A DNA stretch of 64,000 bases, taken from the NCBI RefSeq assembly GCF_900108485.1, contig NZ_FNXF01000017.1, positions 32,756-96,755 on the forward strand, written 5' to 3'. Both the position numbers and the translations under genes were made by a program. Within the stretch, counting starts at the first letter, position 1; each line of letters begins with the position of its first letter. This DNA is from Rheinheimera pacifica. Lineage in GTDB: Bacteria; Pseudomonadota; Gammaproteobacteria; Enterobacterales; Alteromonadaceae. The notes beneath the pieces are model-generated. The model had not been told where the DNA came from and ran no database searches. It worked only from the letters and a program-made list of their open reading frames with translations. This document shows positions 20,282 through 30,217 of this stretch, piece after piece.

Positions 20282-20713
20282 TTACTGTTTGTCTAACCGT
20301 TGCTGGTATACAGAGAAATCCGGCACTTCGCGCTGGTAATCCTGTTGATAAAGCGAAGAGTGAACAATGAAATCTGCTGTAGCCTGATTACAGGCTACAG
20401 GTATATTCCATACCACAGCCAGGCGTATCAGTGCTTTTACATCAGGATCATGGGGTTGCGATGACAGCGGGTCCCAGAAAAATACCAGCCAGTCAATTTT
20501 CTGCTCAGCGATCATAGCACCAATTTGCTGATCGCCCCCCAGCGGCCCGCTGGCTAAACACTGCACCGGTTGTTGCAACGCTTCAGCCACTAACTTACCG
20601 GTAGTGCCGGTTGCAACCAACTGCTTATCAGCAAAAAAATCTTTGTGCGTAGTCACCCAGCGCAGCAATGCCTGCTTTTTACCGTCATGGGCGACCAGTG
20701 CTATGGTTTTCAT
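20282..20713 (-). CDS. mgsA: MgsA, methylglyoxal synthase
   Basis: 143 aa (E. coli 152). It converts dihydroxyacetone phosphate to methylglyoxal and phosphate, a bypass of lower glycolysis. Conserved motifs are VAHDGKK near the N-terminus, ATGTTG for phosphate binding, GPLGGDQQIGA with the catalytic Asp (residue 61) and SQPHDPDVKAL with further catalytic residues. Single gene. It lies downstream of csrB on the opposite strand, so the two are convergent. Confidence 0.95.
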   Translation of the reverse strand: MKTIALVAHDGKKQALLRWVTTHKDFFADKQLVATGTTGKLVAEALQQPVQCLASGPLGGDQQIGAMIAEQKIDWLVFFWDPLSSQPHDPDVKALIRLAVVWNIPVACNQATADFIVHSSLYQQDYQREVPDFSVYQQRLDKQ

Positions 20714-20779
20714 ATCTATCGTGCTCCTTAATCTGCATTGCTACGCGTAAGGCGTGAGTGTGGTTAATATATCAGATAA

Positions 20780-20802
20780 AAAAAAGCCCTGCATAGCAGG
20801 GC
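20780..20802 (-). terminator. Terminator of ilvC
   Basis: GCCCTGC-ATA-GCAGGGC (20786-20802), followed on the minus strand by a T-run of about nine. It lies about 95 bases beyond the ilvC stop and before mgsA. Confidence 0.8.
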
Positions 20803-20896
20803 AAAACAACCAAGGTCCACGTATAACATCGTTATTGGTCAGGTAGCACAGCCGCTTCTGGCCTGCCATGCACCTTTAACCACATCATTCTTCCGG

Positions 20897-22378
20897 TTAC
20901 TGGCTTGACTCCACTATGCGCTTCATCGCTGTCATATAACCGCGTAATTTTTTACCTACTGTCTCAACCGGGTGCTGGCGGATAGCGTCATTTACCGCTA
21001 TCAGCTTCAGGTTATCCACGCCATTACTGCCGTTGATACCTTTACCGATATATTCACTGCTTAAGCCATTTACCATATCTTTCAATAACGGTACTGCCGC
21101 ATGGGCAAACAGGTAGTTGCCATATTCTGCTGTATCTGAAATCACTACGTTCATCTCATACAAACGCTTACGCGCTATGGTATTGGCAATTAACGGTGTT
21201 TCATGTAATGACTCATAGTACGCCGATTCAGCCACTATGCCGGCATCTACCATGGTTTCAAACGCCAGCTCTACGCCCGCTTTAACCATCGCTACTAACA
21301 ACAAGCCACGGTCAAAGTAATCCTGCTCGGCAATCTTTTCATCCGACACCGGCGCTTTTTCAAAACCACTGCTGCGGGTTTGTTCACGCCAGGTCAGCAG
21401 ATTTTTATCATCATTGGCCCAGTCCGCCATCATGGTGCGCGAAAACTCGCCGCTGATAATATCGTCCATGTGTTTTTCAAATAATGGCCGTAGTGTTTGT
21501 TTCAGCTGTTCGGCTAAATCAAAGGTTTTGATTTTCGCCGGGTTACTTAAGCGGTCCATCATGTTGGTGATACCACCATGTTTTAACGCTTCGGTTACCG
21601 TTTCCCAGCCGTACTGAATCAACTTGGCGGCATAACCTGCCTCCAACCCATCGGCGACCATTTTATCGAATGCTAAAATAGCGCCGGTTTGTAACATGCC
21701 ACACAGTATGGTTTGCTCGCCCATCAGGTCGGATTTCACTTCCGCCACGAAAGACGACTGCAGCACACCAGCCCGATCTCCCCCCGTTGCCGATGCGTAT
21801 GCTTTGGCAATTTCCAAGCCTTGTCCTTTGGGATCATTTTCCGGGTGTACCGCAATTAATGTCGGCACCCCAAATCCTCTTTTATATTCTTCCCGCACTT
21901 CCGTACCAGGGCACTTAGGTGCCACCATCACTACAGTGATGTCAGGCCGGATTTGCTTACCTTCTTCTACTATATTAAAACCGTGTGAGTAAGCTAAAGT
22001 TGCACCTTGCTTCATTAGCGGCATAATCGCATCTACTACACTGCTGTGTTGTTTATCCGGCGTCAGGTTTAATACCAAATCTGCTGTCGGAATTAACTCT
22101 TCGTATGTACCAACGGTAAAGCCGTTGCTGTTGGCCTTTTGGAACGATGCGCGTTTTTCTGCAATGGCCTCAGCGCGCAATGCATAGCTGATATTTAAAC
22201 CTGAGTCACGCATATTCAGGCCCTGGTTTAACCCCTGAGCACCGCAACCTACAATAACAATATTCCAGCCTTGCAGCAGTGTGCAGCCATTGGCAAACTC
22301 AGATTTATCCATAAAGCGGCATTGGCCTAACTGGCCCAACTGCTGACGTAAATTCAGCGTATTAAAGTAATTTGTCAT
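20897..22378 (-). CDS. ilvC: IlvC, ketol-acid reductoisomerase (class II)
   Basis: 493 aa, the long class II form found in enterics and plants, with duplicated knotted domain. It catalyses the Mg2+/NADPH-dependent isomeroreduction of acetolactate in valine/isoleucine synthesis. NADP-binding motif [14 protein letters not shown] lies near residue 38. Metal-site residues fall in the [11 protein letters not shown] block, and the second domain in [23 protein letters not shown]. Divergent from ilvY, whose product activates it in E. coli in response to acetolactate; the same is inferred here. Confidence 0.97.
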   Translation of the reverse strand: MTNYFNTLNLRQQLGQLGQCRFMDKSEFANGCTLLQGWNIVIVGCGAQGLNQGLNMRDSGLNISYALRAEAIAEKRASFQKANSNGFTVGTYEELIPTADLVLNLTPDKQHSSVVDAIMPLMKQGATLAYSHGFNIVEEGKQIRPDITVVMVAPKCPGTEVREEYKRGFGVPTLIAVHPENDPKGQGLEIAKAYASATGGDRAGVLQSSFVAEVKSDLMGEQTILCGMLQTGAILAFDKMVADGLEAGYAAKLIQYGWETVTEALKHGGITNMMDRLSNPAKIKTFDLAEQLKQTLRPLFEKHMDDIISGEFSRTMMADWANDDKNLLTWREQTRSSGFEKAPVSDEKIAEQDYFDRGLLLVAMVKAGVELAFETMVDAGIVAESAYYESLHETPLIANTIARKRLYEMNVVISDTAEYGNYLFAHAAVPLLKDMVNGLSSEYIGKGINGSNGVDNLKLIAVNDAIRQHPVETVGKKLRGYMTAMKRIVESSQ

Positions 22379-22488
22379 ACTACATCTCAGAATTTAGTGA
22401 AGTTTGCTCCAGCCAGTTTTGGCGAGCATAAGCAGAGCACAGGCTTTGCTTTAATAAGCTCATCTTAGTCGCTGGATATAATTGCGTG

Positions 22489-22520
22489 AAGTGATATATT
22501 TACAACTCTGTATTTCACTT
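22489..22520. promoter_or_regulatory. Candidate IlvY operator in the ilvC/ilvY region
   Basis: AAGTGA (22489-22494) and TCACTT (22515-22520) form an interrupted inverted repeat just upstream of the ilvY start, with ilvC on the other side. IlvY is known to bind operators in this divergent gap in E. coli. The exact site here is inference. Confidence 0.35.
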
Positions 22521-22536
22521 TATGGAATAGAAGCCC

Positions 22537-23421
22537 ATGGATATTCGCAGCGCACAGCTATTTCAGCACCTGGCCAGCAGCCTGAACTTTAGTAAAACCA
22601 GCGAACAACTTTATGTCAGTCCGCCCACTCTGACCCGGGTGATACAGCGTTTGGAGCAGGAGTTAAATACTGAACTGTTTTATCGTGACAAGCGCTCAGT
22701 AAAACTGACGCCCGCTGGCCATCGCTTTCAGCAATTTGTCCGGTTATGGCTCGATGAATGGCATCAGTTGCAAATTGATCTGCAACTGGCCAGTGCCGGG
22801 CTCAGTGGCGAGATCAGACTATTTTGTACCGTCACCGCCAGTTATAGTCATTTGCCGGCAATTCTGGACCGGTTTCGTCTGATGTGCCCCAAAGCGGAAA
22901 TAAAACTGACTACAGGCGATGCATCAGCCGCTATCGAAAAAGTGCGGCTGGACGAGGCGGATATCGCGCTCGCTGCCCACCCAACAACCTTGCCCGCTAA
23001 TATGGCTTTTCGCAGTATCGCCAAGCTACCGGTCATGATGATTGCGCCGGTTATTCCCTGCAAAGTAAACGATCTGCTGCAAAAGCAACCCATCCCCTGG
23101 CAAGATATACCGGTGATCCTGCCTGAGCACGGGCCAGCGCGCAGCCGATTTGACCGCTGGTTACACGATACCGGCATTAACCCACCGGTAGTGGCCAAAG
23201 TAGACGGGCATGAAGCTATGGTATCTATGGTAGCCTTGGGTACCGGTATTGCCTTGGCAGCTGATGCCGTAGTGTTACACAGCCCGGTACGTGACCGGGT
23301 GCGTAGCCTGGAGTTAGGTTACCAGTTTGAAGCTTTCGATTTGGGCGTATGTATGCTCAGCAAACGTTTGAACGAGCCGCTGATCCAGGCGTTTTGGCAA
23401 GTAGCTGTAGCAAAAAACTAG
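22537..23421 (+). CDS. ilvY: IlvY, LysR-type activator of ilvC
   Basis: 294 aa. The N-terminal LysR winged helix-turn-helix (about 1-60) contains LNFSKTSEQLYVSPPTLTR, with the recognition helix at its end. The C-terminal periplasmic-binding-like effector domain spans about 90-290. Divergent placement next to ilvC is the main reason for choosing IlvY over other LysR members, and the N-terminus MDIRSAQLFQHLASSLNFSKT agrees with IlvY. It binds acetolactate or acetohydroxybutyrate in E. coli. Confidence 0.93.
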   Translation: MDIRSAQLFQHLASSLNFSKTSEQLYVSPPTLTRVIQRLEQELNTELFYRDKRSVKLTPAGHRFQQFVRLWLDEWHQLQIDLQLASAGLSGEIRLFCTVTASYSHLPAILDRFRLMCPKAEIKLTTGDASAAIEKVRLDEADIALAAHPTTLPANMAFRSIAKLPVMMIAPVIPCKVNDLLQKQPIPWQDIPVILPEHGPARSRFDRWLHDTGINPPVVAKVDGHEAMVSMVALGTGIALAADAVVLHSPVRDRVRSLELGYQFEAFDLGVCMLSKRLNEPLIQAFWQVAVAKN

Positions 23422-23441
23422 AAGCCGCGAAGGCAGCTTCG

Positions 23442-23861
23442 CTATTTTATAACCTTCAGATGCGAGCCTTTCTTTGGTTTTGGTGGCTCAGGATGAGTAT
23501 CGTCGTGATCGAAGTTTTCACTGAAAATATCAGCTTCATCTTCTTCCTCTTCCAGCGTAAACACCGTACCAGCGCCATTTTCACGGGCATATATTGCTAA
23601 TACTGCATTCACTGGAATATAAAGCGCAAATGGCTGGCCGCCGAAACGGGCATTAAAAGTCACTGCATCATTGCCCAGTTGCAGATTGCCCACTGCTGAG
23701 GGCGTAACATTTAGCACAATCTGGCCATTCTGAATAAACTGAGTGGGTACTTTTACCCGCTCAAAAGTGGCATCAACAACCAGATAAGGTGTACAGTTGT
23801 TATCCACAATCCACTCGTAAAACGCCCGCAATAAATAAGGGCGGTTTGCCGTCATCTTCAT
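23442..23861 (-). CDS. sspB: SspB, ClpXP specificity-enhancing factor
   Basis: 139 aa (E. coli 165). It delivers SsrA-tagged peptides from stalled ribosomes, and RseA fragments, to ClpXP. The N-terminal substrate-binding domain has RPYLLRAFYEWIVDNNCTPYLVV, FNARFGG and VLAIYARENGAG. A flexible acidic linker is followed by the C-terminal ClpX-docking tail (HLKVIK). The linker is shorter than in E. coli. Start overlaps the sspA stop (TGATG), so translation is coupled. Confidence 0.95.
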   Translation of the reverse strand: MKMTANRPYLLRAFYEWIVDNNCTPYLVVDATFERVKVPTQFIQNGQIVLNVTPSAVGNLQLGNDAVTFNARFGGQPFALYIPVNAVLAIYARENGAGTVFTLEEEEDEADIFSENFDHDDTHPEPPKPKKGSHLKVIK

Positions 23862-24499
23862 CAGAACTTCATTCCTCTGCGGATCTCACGCTCAATATCC
23901 GTTAAAGATGCCTGGAATGCGTCACGCTCAAAAATACGCGTCATGTAGTTTTTCAGTTCTTTGCTGCCCGGGCCGCTCAGCTCAATACCCAGTAAAGGTA
24001 AGCGCCATAACAAGGCTGCCATGTAGCAATCAACCAGACCAAATTCTTCGCTCATAAAGAACGGCGCTTCATTGAATAGCGGCGCTATAGATAACAAGCC
24101 TTCTTTCAGTTCCTGCCGTGCAGTTGCAGCGTTGTCATCGTTATTCAGTATGGCGGCAGCCTGACGGTACCAGTCTTTCTCAATACGGTACATCATCAAT
24201 CTGGCCTGGCCGCGTGCTACAGGGTATACCGGCATCAGTGGCGGATGCGGAAAACGCTCATCCAGGTATTCCATAATTATATTGGCTTGATACAACGCCA
24301 GCTCACGATCAAGCAAAGTTGGCAGGCTGCCATACGGATTTACTTCGTACAGGTCCTCCGGCAAGTTATCTTGTGCGACCTGAAGAATATCGACAGTTAC
24401 GCCTTTTTCAGCCAGTACTATACGTACCTGATGACTGAACATATCATCAGCTGCTGAGAACAATGTCATCACAGGGCGTTTATTGGCAGTGATCGCCAT
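23861..24499 (-). CDS. sspA: SspA, stringent starvation protein A
   Basis: 212 aa, as in E. coli. A glutathione-S-transferase-fold RNA-polymerase-binding regulator of stationary-phase and acid-stress genes; it has no GST activity in E. coli. The N-terminal thioredoxin-like domain includes NKRPVMTLFSAADD and ends near IIMEYLDERFPHPPL. The surface motif PHPPLMPVYPVARG contains the conserved Pro-His-Pro pocket. Start: ATG 24499 with a strong CGGAGG ribosome site; the frame extends 10 codons upstream but without support. Confidence 0.95.
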   Translation of the reverse strand: MAITANKRPVMTLFSAADDMFSHQVRIVLAEKGVTVDILQVAQDNLPEDLYEVNPYGSLPTLLDRELALYQANIIMEYLDERFPHPPLMPVYPVARGQARLMMYRIEKDWYRQAAAILNNDDNAATARQELKEGLLSIAPLFNEAPFFMSEEFGLVDCYMAALLWRLPLLGIELSGPGSKELKNYMTRIFERDAFQASLTDIEREIRRGMKF

Positions 24500-24574
24500 G
24501 TCTTCCTCCGGTAAAATAAAAAACGGCAAAGGGGCGCGAAGGCCCCTGTAAACATATCTAGTTGATATAACTAG

Positions 24575-25312
24575 TTAATGTACATCTTTCCAATATTCTT
24601 TCTTCAGCAAATAAGCCAGCACAAAGAAAATCAGCAGGAACACCATAACCTTGGTTCCCAAAGCGCGGGCTTCCAGCTTGGTAGGTTCGCCAACATATTC
24701 CAGGTAGTTTACCAGATCTGCTACAGCGCGATCATATTCTTCTGCGTTAAGCTCACCGCTACCATCGGTTTTAATACCAACATAAACTTCTTTTGATGCA
24801 CCATCCACCAGCCGGGTTTCATAAGCTTTGTATGGCATGCCCTGCAGTTCTTGCAACACATGCGGCATACCCACTAGTGGAAACACGTCGTTGTTCACGC
24901 CAAATGGACGTGACGGATCAGCATAAAAACTCCGTAAATAGGTATATAACCAATCAGGGCCGCGTACACGGGCTACGTTAGTTAAATCCGGTGGCGTAGC
25001 ACCAAACCACTTCTCACCGTCTTTTGCCGACATATTGTTGGTAATATGGTCACCGACTTTTTCACCGGTGAACATCAGGTTTTCCATACCTACTTCTTCA
25101 GGGATATCTAAATCGCTAAAGGTACGGGAATAACGCTGATACTGCATCTGGTGACAACCCAGACAGTAGTTCTGAAACAGCCTGGCGCCATTTTGCAGCG
25201 AGGCTTTATCTGTCAGATCAATAGGTGCCTTGTCCAGATGCACAGCCGGGCCGGCAGCCATCGCCCACGACGATGCTACCAATGCAATTACTGAAAATAA
25301 GTTCTTCATCAT
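24575..25312 (-). CDS. petC: Cytochrome c1 of the bc1 complex
   Basis: 245 aa. It carries electrons from the Rieske centre to soluble cytochrome c. A signal peptide (about 1-20, ending AMA) is followed by the heme c motif CLGCHQMQY near residue 50. The Met axial ligand is probably in PLVGMPHVL, and a C-terminal membrane anchor is at about 220-240 (VMVFLLIFFVLAYLL). Start overlaps the petB stop by one base. Last gene of petABC. Confidence 0.95.
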   Translation of the reverse strand: MMKNLFSVIALVASSWAMAAGPAVHLDKAPIDLTDKASLQNGARLFQNYCLGCHQMQYQRYSRTFSDLDIPEEVGMENLMFTGEKVGDHITNNMSAKDGEKWFGATPPDLTNVARVRGPDWLYTYLRSFYADPSRPFGVNNDVFPLVGMPHVLQELQGMPYKAYETRLVDGASKEVYVGIKTDGSGELNAEEYDRAVADLVNYLEYVGEPTKLEARALGTKVMVFLLIFFVLAYLLKKEYWKDVH

Positions 25313-26586
25313 CAGGTTAACCTTACTGGTAATGGCTTGGTTTTTTCATTCTTGCTGTAGAACCACAGCAGAATAAAGAAGCCAAAGTATGTAAATGAGA
25401 ATATCTGTGCCAATAAGGTATAGACACCTTCAGCTGGCAGCACACCTAATACACCCAGCGCTACAAAGCTGATACAGAAGTTGATCAGGTTCGCAGTATG
25501 TAAGCCACTACGGTAACGGATAGAACGTACCTTGCCTCTGTCCAGCCAAGGCAGTAAGGCTAACGCCACAATAGCGGCGAACATGGCTACAGCGCCCATA
25601 AACGGGTGCGGAATAGCACGTAAAATGGCATAAAACGGCGTGAAATACCAAACAGGTGCAATGTGCGCTGGTGTTTTCAGAGCATTTGCCGGCTCAAAGT
25701 TTGGCGCTTCAAGGAAGTAACCACCACCTTCAGGGAAGAAGAAAATAACCCAGGCAAAAATCAGCAGGAAACCGGCAACACCCAGTAAATCTTTAACCGT
25801 GTAGTACGGATGGAAAGGTATCGCATCTACAATAACTTTCTTACCACCGCGGGTAAAATACTGGTGGAAGGTGAATTTTTTATCTGCTTCAGTCTGCTCA
25901 ACCGTGCCGTCGTTATCTTTCTTAATTTCGATACCGTCAGGGTTATTTGACCCTACCTCGTGCAGCGCCATAATGTGCAGGAACACCAGAATAACCAGTA
26001 CCAGTGGCAGTGCAATAACATGCAGCGCAAAGAAACGGTTTAATGTGGCACCGGAAATAACGTAATCGCCGCGGATCCACAGGGTTAAATCTTCACCAAT
26101 AAACGGAATAGTACCAAAAATACCGATGATAACCTGAGCTCCCCAGAATGACATCTGACCCCAGGGTAACAAGTACCCCATGAAAGCTTCAGCCATTAAC
26201 ACCAGGAAAATCAGCATACCAAAAATCCACAGCAGCTCGCGTGGTTTCTGATAAGAGCCGTACATCATGCCGCGTAGCATGTGCAGATAAACGACAACAA
26301 AAAACGCCGACGCGCCGGTAGAGTGCATATAACGCAACAACCAGCCGTAATCAACATCGCGCATAATGTACTCAACAGAAGCAAAAGCGCCTTCTGCAGA
26401 AGGTACATAGTTCATTGTCAGCCAGATACCGGTTAGGATCTGATTAACCAGCACCAACATGGCCAGTGAGCCAAAAAAGTACCAGAAGTTAAAGTTTTTT
26501 GGCGCCGGATACTGCATAACATGCAGATTCATCTTATCCATAAAGGGTAAGCGGTATTCAATCCAGCTCATCAGATTCTTAAACAT
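25312..26586 (-). CDS. petB: Cytochrome b of the bc1 complex
   Basis: 424 aa with eight predicted membrane helices. It carries hemes bL and bH and the Qo/Qi quinone sites. Heme-ligand His pairs lie in YMHSTGASAFFVVVYLH and in FFALHVIALPLVLVILVFLH. The Qo motif is seen as PEGG (FFFPEGGGYFLE), close to the canonical PEWY/PDW region but not identical. Overlaps petA and petC by one base each, so the three subunits are translationally coupled. Confidence 0.95.
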   Translation of the reverse strand: MFKNLMSWIEYRLPFMDKMNLHVMQYPAPKNFNFWYFFGSLAMLVLVNQILTGIWLTMNYVPSAEGAFASVEYIMRDVDYGWLLRYMHSTGASAFFVVVYLHMLRGMMYGSYQKPRELLWIFGMLIFLVLMAEAFMGYLLPWGQMSFWGAQVIIGIFGTIPFIGEDLTLWIRGDYVISGATLNRFFALHVIALPLVLVILVFLHIMALHEVGSNNPDGIEIKKDNDGTVEQTEADKKFTFHQYFTRGGKKVIVDAIPFHPYYTVKDLLGVAGFLLIFAWVIFFFPEGGGYFLEAPNFEPANALKTPAHIAPVWYFTPFYAILRAIPHPFMGAVAMFAAIVALALLPWLDRGKVRSIRYRSGLHTANLINFCISFVALGVLGVLPAEGVYTLLAQIFSFTYFGFFILLWFYSKNEKTKPLPVRLT

Positions 26587-27176
26587 CAGACAGTCCCCTC
26601 ATCTTCACCAATCACAATGGTATTGTCGTCGATAAACATATACGGAGGGATCTGCAGGTTTTTCGGTGCAGGTACGCTTTGAAATACGCGGCCGGCCATA
26701 TCAAACTTAGAACCGTGACAAGGACAGAAAAAGCCTGATTTAACGCCTTCAACCTGTGCGGCGAAATCGTTAATAATATAAGTCGGTGAGCAGCCCAGGT
26801 GAGTACAGATACCAACCGCAACAAAGATTTCCGGTTTTTTCGAGCGATGACGATTTTGTGCGTAAGCGGGTTGTTGCTCGACTTCAGACTCAGGGTCACG
26901 CAGTTTATCTTCATGCGTAGCCAGCTCATCCAGCATTGCTTGAGGCCGTTTTACAATCCACACCGGCTTACCACGCCATTCAACCCGAATTAACTGGCCC
27001 GGCTCAAGCTTACTGATGTCCGCACTGACCGCTGCCCCAGCCTGTTTTGCCTTTTCACTTGGCATCCAGGACGCGACAAAAGGCACAGCAGCTCCGATAG
27101 CTCCCACGCCCCCTACAACTGAGGTTGCAATGGTAAGGAAGCGGCGGCGACCATGATCTACAGGCGCATTGCTCAT
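26586..27176 (-). CDS. petA: Rieske iron-sulfur subunit of the bc1 complex
   Basis: 196 aa. A Tat-type N-terminus (GRRRFL followed by a hydrophobic helix, about 9-33) serves as an uncleaved membrane anchor. The [2Fe-2S] cluster is bound by CTHLGCSP and CPCHGSKFD, each with one Cys and one His ligand and a structural disulfide Cys. It accepts electrons from ubiquinol at the Qo site. First gene of petABC; 258 bases separate it from rpsI. Confidence 0.96.
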   Translation of the reverse strand: MSNAPVDHGRRRFLTIATSVVGGVGAIGAAVPFVASWMPSEKAKQAGAAVSADISKLEPGQLIRVEWRGKPVWIVKRPQAMLDELATHEDKLRDPESEVEQQPAYAQNRHRSKKPEIFVAVGICTHLGCSPTYIINDFAAQVEGVKSGFFCPCHGSKFDMAGRVFQSVPAPKNLQIPPYMFIDDNTIVIGEDEGTV

Positions 27177-27380
27177 CCACTCATCTCCACGTTAACGCTT
27201 AAACAGAATTTAAGCGGCTGAATTTCAGCAATTATTATAAATCGAAAAAATATCGCCGATCATAATGAAAAGCCCTGCTTTACACAAGGATTAAGGCGGG
27301 CTGAATCAGTATTATCTTAACGCTTTGCGTTATACGCCAAGCTATAGCCGCCAGTTTGCAGCCACATAACAACGCAAAAA

Positions 27381-27415
27381 GCAGGTAAAAAAAACCCGGC
27401 AACAGGTGCCGGGTT
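27381..27415 (-). terminator. Terminator of rplM-rpsI
   Basis: An AACCCGGC/GCCGGGTT stem (27393-27415) with loop AACAGGT, followed on the minus strand by a run of eight T. It lies 20 bases beyond the rpsI stop. Confidence 0.85.
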
Positions 27416-27434
27416 CTGGTACTCGATAAAACGA

Positions 27435-27827
27435 TTAACGTTTTGAGTACTGTGGACGTTTACGTGCTTTACGCAGACCCACTTTCTTACGTTCAACCTG
27501 ACGGGCGTCACGGGTAACGAAGCCTGCTTTACGCAGTGCAGGACGCAGTGACTCGTCAAATTCCATCAGTGCACGGGTAATACCGTGACGGATAGCGCCA
27601 GCCTGACCGCTGATACCACCACCTTTAACAGTGATGTACAGGTCGAACTTCTCAACCATACCAACCAGCTCTAATGGTTGCTTAACAATCATACAAGCGG
27701 TTTCGCGGCCGAAGTATTCAGTTAACGCGCGCTGATTAACAACGATGTTACCTGAACCGGCTTTGATGAATACACGGGCCGTTGAGCTTTTACGACGACC
27801 AGTTCCGTAATATTGATTCTGTGCCAT
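27435..27827 (-). CDS. rpsI: 30S ribosomal protein S9
   Basis: 130 aa, the E. coli length. N-terminal [15 protein letters not shown] and the basic C-terminal tail [11 protein letters not shown], which reaches the P-site tRNA, are diagnostic. It follows rplM by 12 bases. Confidence 0.98.
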   Translation of the reverse strand: MAQNQYYGTGRRKSSTARVFIKAGSGNIVVNQRALTEYFGRETACMIVKQPLELVGMVEKFDLYITVKGGGISGQAGAIRHGITRALMEFDESLRPALRKAGFVTRDARQVERKKVGLRKARKRPQYSKR

Positions 27828-27839
27828 GTTATGCTCCGA

Positions 27840-28268
27840 TTAAATATCTAATACTTGCGGTTGCTGAGCAGCATGCTGATGCTCGGCGCCGGCGTAAACT
27901 TTCAACTTACGGAACATAGCGCGGCCCAGTGGACCTTTTGGTAACATGCCTTTAATAGCAAGTTCCAGAACCATTTCTGGTTTCTTCGCGATCAATTTCT
28001 CGAAGCTGATTTCCTTAATACCACCAGGGAAGCCAGTGTGAGAATAATACATTTTGTTCTGTGCTTTGTTGCCGGTAACAGCCACTTTTTCCGCGTTTAC
28101 CACGATGATGTAATCACCGGTATCCACGTGTGGGGTGTACTCTGGCTTGTGCTTACCACGTAAACGGGCAGCGATTTCTGTTGCGATACGACCCAGTGTT
28201 TTACCTGACGCATCAACAACGAACCAGTCGCGGGTTACGCTTTCTGGCTTAGCAGTAAAAGTTTTCAT
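27840..28268 (-). CDS. rplM: 50S ribosomal protein L13
   Basis: 142 aa. [20 protein letters not shown] at the N-terminus and [19 protein letters not shown] near the C-terminus are universal L13 blocks. It is an early 50S assembly protein and first gene of rplM-rpsI. The upstream 203 bases hold the promoter; in E. coli L13 represses its own operon through the leader, but I could not assign such a structure here. Confidence 0.98.
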   Translation of the reverse strand: MKTFTAKPESVTRDWFVVDASGKTLGRIATEIAARLRGKHKPEYTPHVDTGDYIIVVNAEKVAVTGNKAQNKMYYSHTGFPGGIKEISFEKLIAKKPEMVLELAIKGMLPKGPLGRAMFRKLKVYAGAEHQHAAQQPQVLDI

Positions 28269-28471
28269 TTATCTATCCAAAAATAACTTAGTTACACCTG
28301 ACACCGTGCAGGGCTGATGCAGCGGGTGTCGTTAGCGTACCCCTTCGAGTACAAAAACTACCGGGCTAACGGCAGTATTAGGCTGTAACGTAGGCCGGGC
28401 GCGGATTATATATTAACCAATTATAAAAATCAGCACTCTGTACAGAAATTTCCACTGAAATGGCAAAAAAG

Positions 28472-29563
28472 TTATGGCAGATGCGCTTTGGCCAGATAAT
28501 CGCGTGATTGCATTTCCTGCAACCGGCTAATACAGCGTTTAAACTCAAAATTCAAAATACCATCGCTGTATAGCTGTTCCAGTGCAGCTTCTGCTGAAAT
28601 AATCAGCTTAACGTGGCGCTCATAAAACTCATCCACCAGAGCAATAAAACGCCGGGCTACGTCATCATTTTGCCGCCCCATTGCCTTCACTCCAGATAAC
28701 AATACCGTATGGTAACAACGGCTTAATTCCATATAATCGTATTGGCTGCGCGCAGTTTCACACAGTTCAGAAAAATCAAACCAGACAATGCCATCAGCCT
28801 CATGCCGGGCATGTAGTGTACGATTGGCAACCTCTATTTCGGCTTGCTGTTGGCGTGGTTCAACCGACAAGGCAGTAAAATACTGCAGCAAGTTCGTCTC
28901 AGCCTGGGTATCTAATGGGTAGTGATATATCTCTGCTTTTTCCAGCGTACGCAACCGGTAGTCAATACCGCTGTCTACATTAACCGTTTGCGTATGCTGT
29001 TTAATTAACGCTATTGCAGGCAAAAACCGCGCACGTTGCAAACCATTGCGGTACAGGCCATCCGGCTCAATATTTGACGTTGCCACCAGTGTAATGCCGC
29101 GCGCAAACAGTGCCTGCATTAAAGTGCCGAGGATCATCGCATCAGTAATATCTGAGACAAAAAACTCGTCAAAGCACAGAATATCGGTTTCCTGCTTAAA
29201 CTTGTCAGCTACTTTTTCCAGCGGATCACTGACGCCTTTGAGCAGTTTCAGCTCTTCGTGCACCCGGTGCATAAAGCGGTGAAAGTGAATACGCATCTTG
29301 CGGCTACCCGGCAGACATTCATAAAAGGTATCTACCAGGTAGGTTTTACCTCGCCCAACTCCGCCCCAGAAATACAGACCTTTCAGCGGTTGCTGTACCG
29401 TAGTCTTGCCTGTCAGCCGCTGCCATAGCGAAGGTTTGGCAGGCCGATGACTGACGATGTCATCGTAAAGACGTTGCAACTGAGCAACAGCAAAAGCCTG
29501 CGCCGCATCATGCTGAAAATCGTCCCGCGTTAAATCTTGCTGGTATTTTTCTAGTGGTGTCAT
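28472..29563 (-). CDS. zapE: ZapE, cell-division AFG1-like ATPase
   Basis: 363 aa (E. coli 375). An AAA-type ATPase that binds FtsZ and modulates Z-ring stability; eukaryotic relatives are AFG1/LACE1. The Walker A is GGVGRGKTYLVDTFYE, the Walker B is LCFDEFFVSDI and the sensor 1 is TSN. N-terminal MTPLEKYQQDL is typical. It diverges from zapG, the usual arrangement. Confidence 0.95.
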   Translation of the reverse strand: MTPLEKYQQDLTRDDFQHDAAQAFAVAQLQRLYDDIVSHRPAKPSLWQRLTGKTTVQQPLKGLYFWGGVGRGKTYLVDTFYECLPGSRKMRIHFHRFMHRVHEELKLLKGVSDPLEKVADKFKQETDILCFDEFFVSDITDAMILGTLMQALFARGITLVATSNIEPDGLYRNGLQRARFLPAIALIKQHTQTVNVDSGIDYRLRTLEKAEIYHYPLDTQAETNLLQYFTALSVEPRQQQAEIEVANRTLHARHEADGIVWFDFSELCETARSQYDYMELSRCYHTVLLSGVKAMGRQNDDVARRFIALVDEFYERHVKLIISAEAALEQLYSDGILNFEFKRCISRLQEMQSRDYLAKAHLP

Positions 29564-29689
29564 CTGAGTACTACTTGAAAGCTGGCACGCCGAGCCCTAA
29601 ATAAGAGCACTAATAGTAACATGCCTTACCACTCTGGATAAGAAGTTAGGTTACACTTATTGCTGAATTTACCCCCCGCAGGAGTTGTT

Positions 29690-30130
29690 ATGGAATATAT
29701 GTACGCTGCAGCCTGGCTTGTTGCCGGTTTAGTGATAGGTGCAGGCATCGCGCGCTGGTTAACGCTGAAACAGTTTAACAGGCATAAATTGCAACTGGAG
29801 CTCGAGGAAAGCCAAACCCAGTTAAAACAATACCGGCACGATGTTTCAGAACATCTGGAAACCACCAACCAACTGATGACACAGCTGCAGGACAATTACG
29901 CCCGCATTGCCCGCCATATTGCTGATTCTAAAATGCAGCTGGTAGAGCGCCCGACAGAATCGGTGCGTCAGGATATTAATTACCTGTCCGGTGATACCGC
30001 CGCTTATATCCGCCAGTCATTAAATCAAATTGACGAAAAGCGCCGTGTTTATTCCACTGCAGAGCAACAACCACTTGATTATTCCGGTGAAGCCAGCGGC
30101 CTTATTAAGGAACGTAAACCGGCAGAATAA
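29690..30130 (+). CDS. zapG: ZapG (YhcB, DUF1043), inner-membrane division/envelope protein
   Basis: 146 aa. One N-terminal membrane helix (about 5-24, AWLVAGLVIGAGIARWL) is followed by a coiled coil (about 30-90) and a disordered C-terminal tail. YhcB/ZapG couples cell elongation/division with envelope biogenesis; its exact mechanism is unsettled. Start ATG 29690 has GGAG at 6-base spacing; the frame extends 10 codons upstream. It is followed after 87 bases by the HtrA gene, as in E. coli (yhcB-degQ-degS). Confidence 0.9.
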   Translation: MEYMYAAAWLVAGLVIGAGIARWLTLKQFNRHKLQLELEESQTQLKQYRHDVSEHLETTNQLMTQLQDNYARIARHIADSKMQLVERPTESVRQDINYLSGDTAAYIRQSLNQIDEKRRVYSTAEQQPLDYSGEASGLIKERKPAE

Positions 30131-30217
30131 TTTGTTACACAAAGCAAAACTGTCAGCTGAACTTTTTTTATTACGACACGTTCTTAGTCGCACAATGTTA
30201 AAGGAGACTATTACGCT

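Noticed and set aside
25730..25745. Loss of the PEWY Qo motif as a sign of a defective cytochrome b
   Set aside because: Qo motif variants occur in functional enzymes, and the remaining heme-binding residues and the operon are intact.
27247..27302. Terminator-like AGCCCTGC...GGCGGGCT repeat upstream of petA
   Set aside because: The stem is imperfect with a long loop and no T-run.
28269..28471. L13 autoregulatory leader
   Set aside because: A GC-rich region exists upstream of rplM, but I could not match it to a known leader structure by eye.
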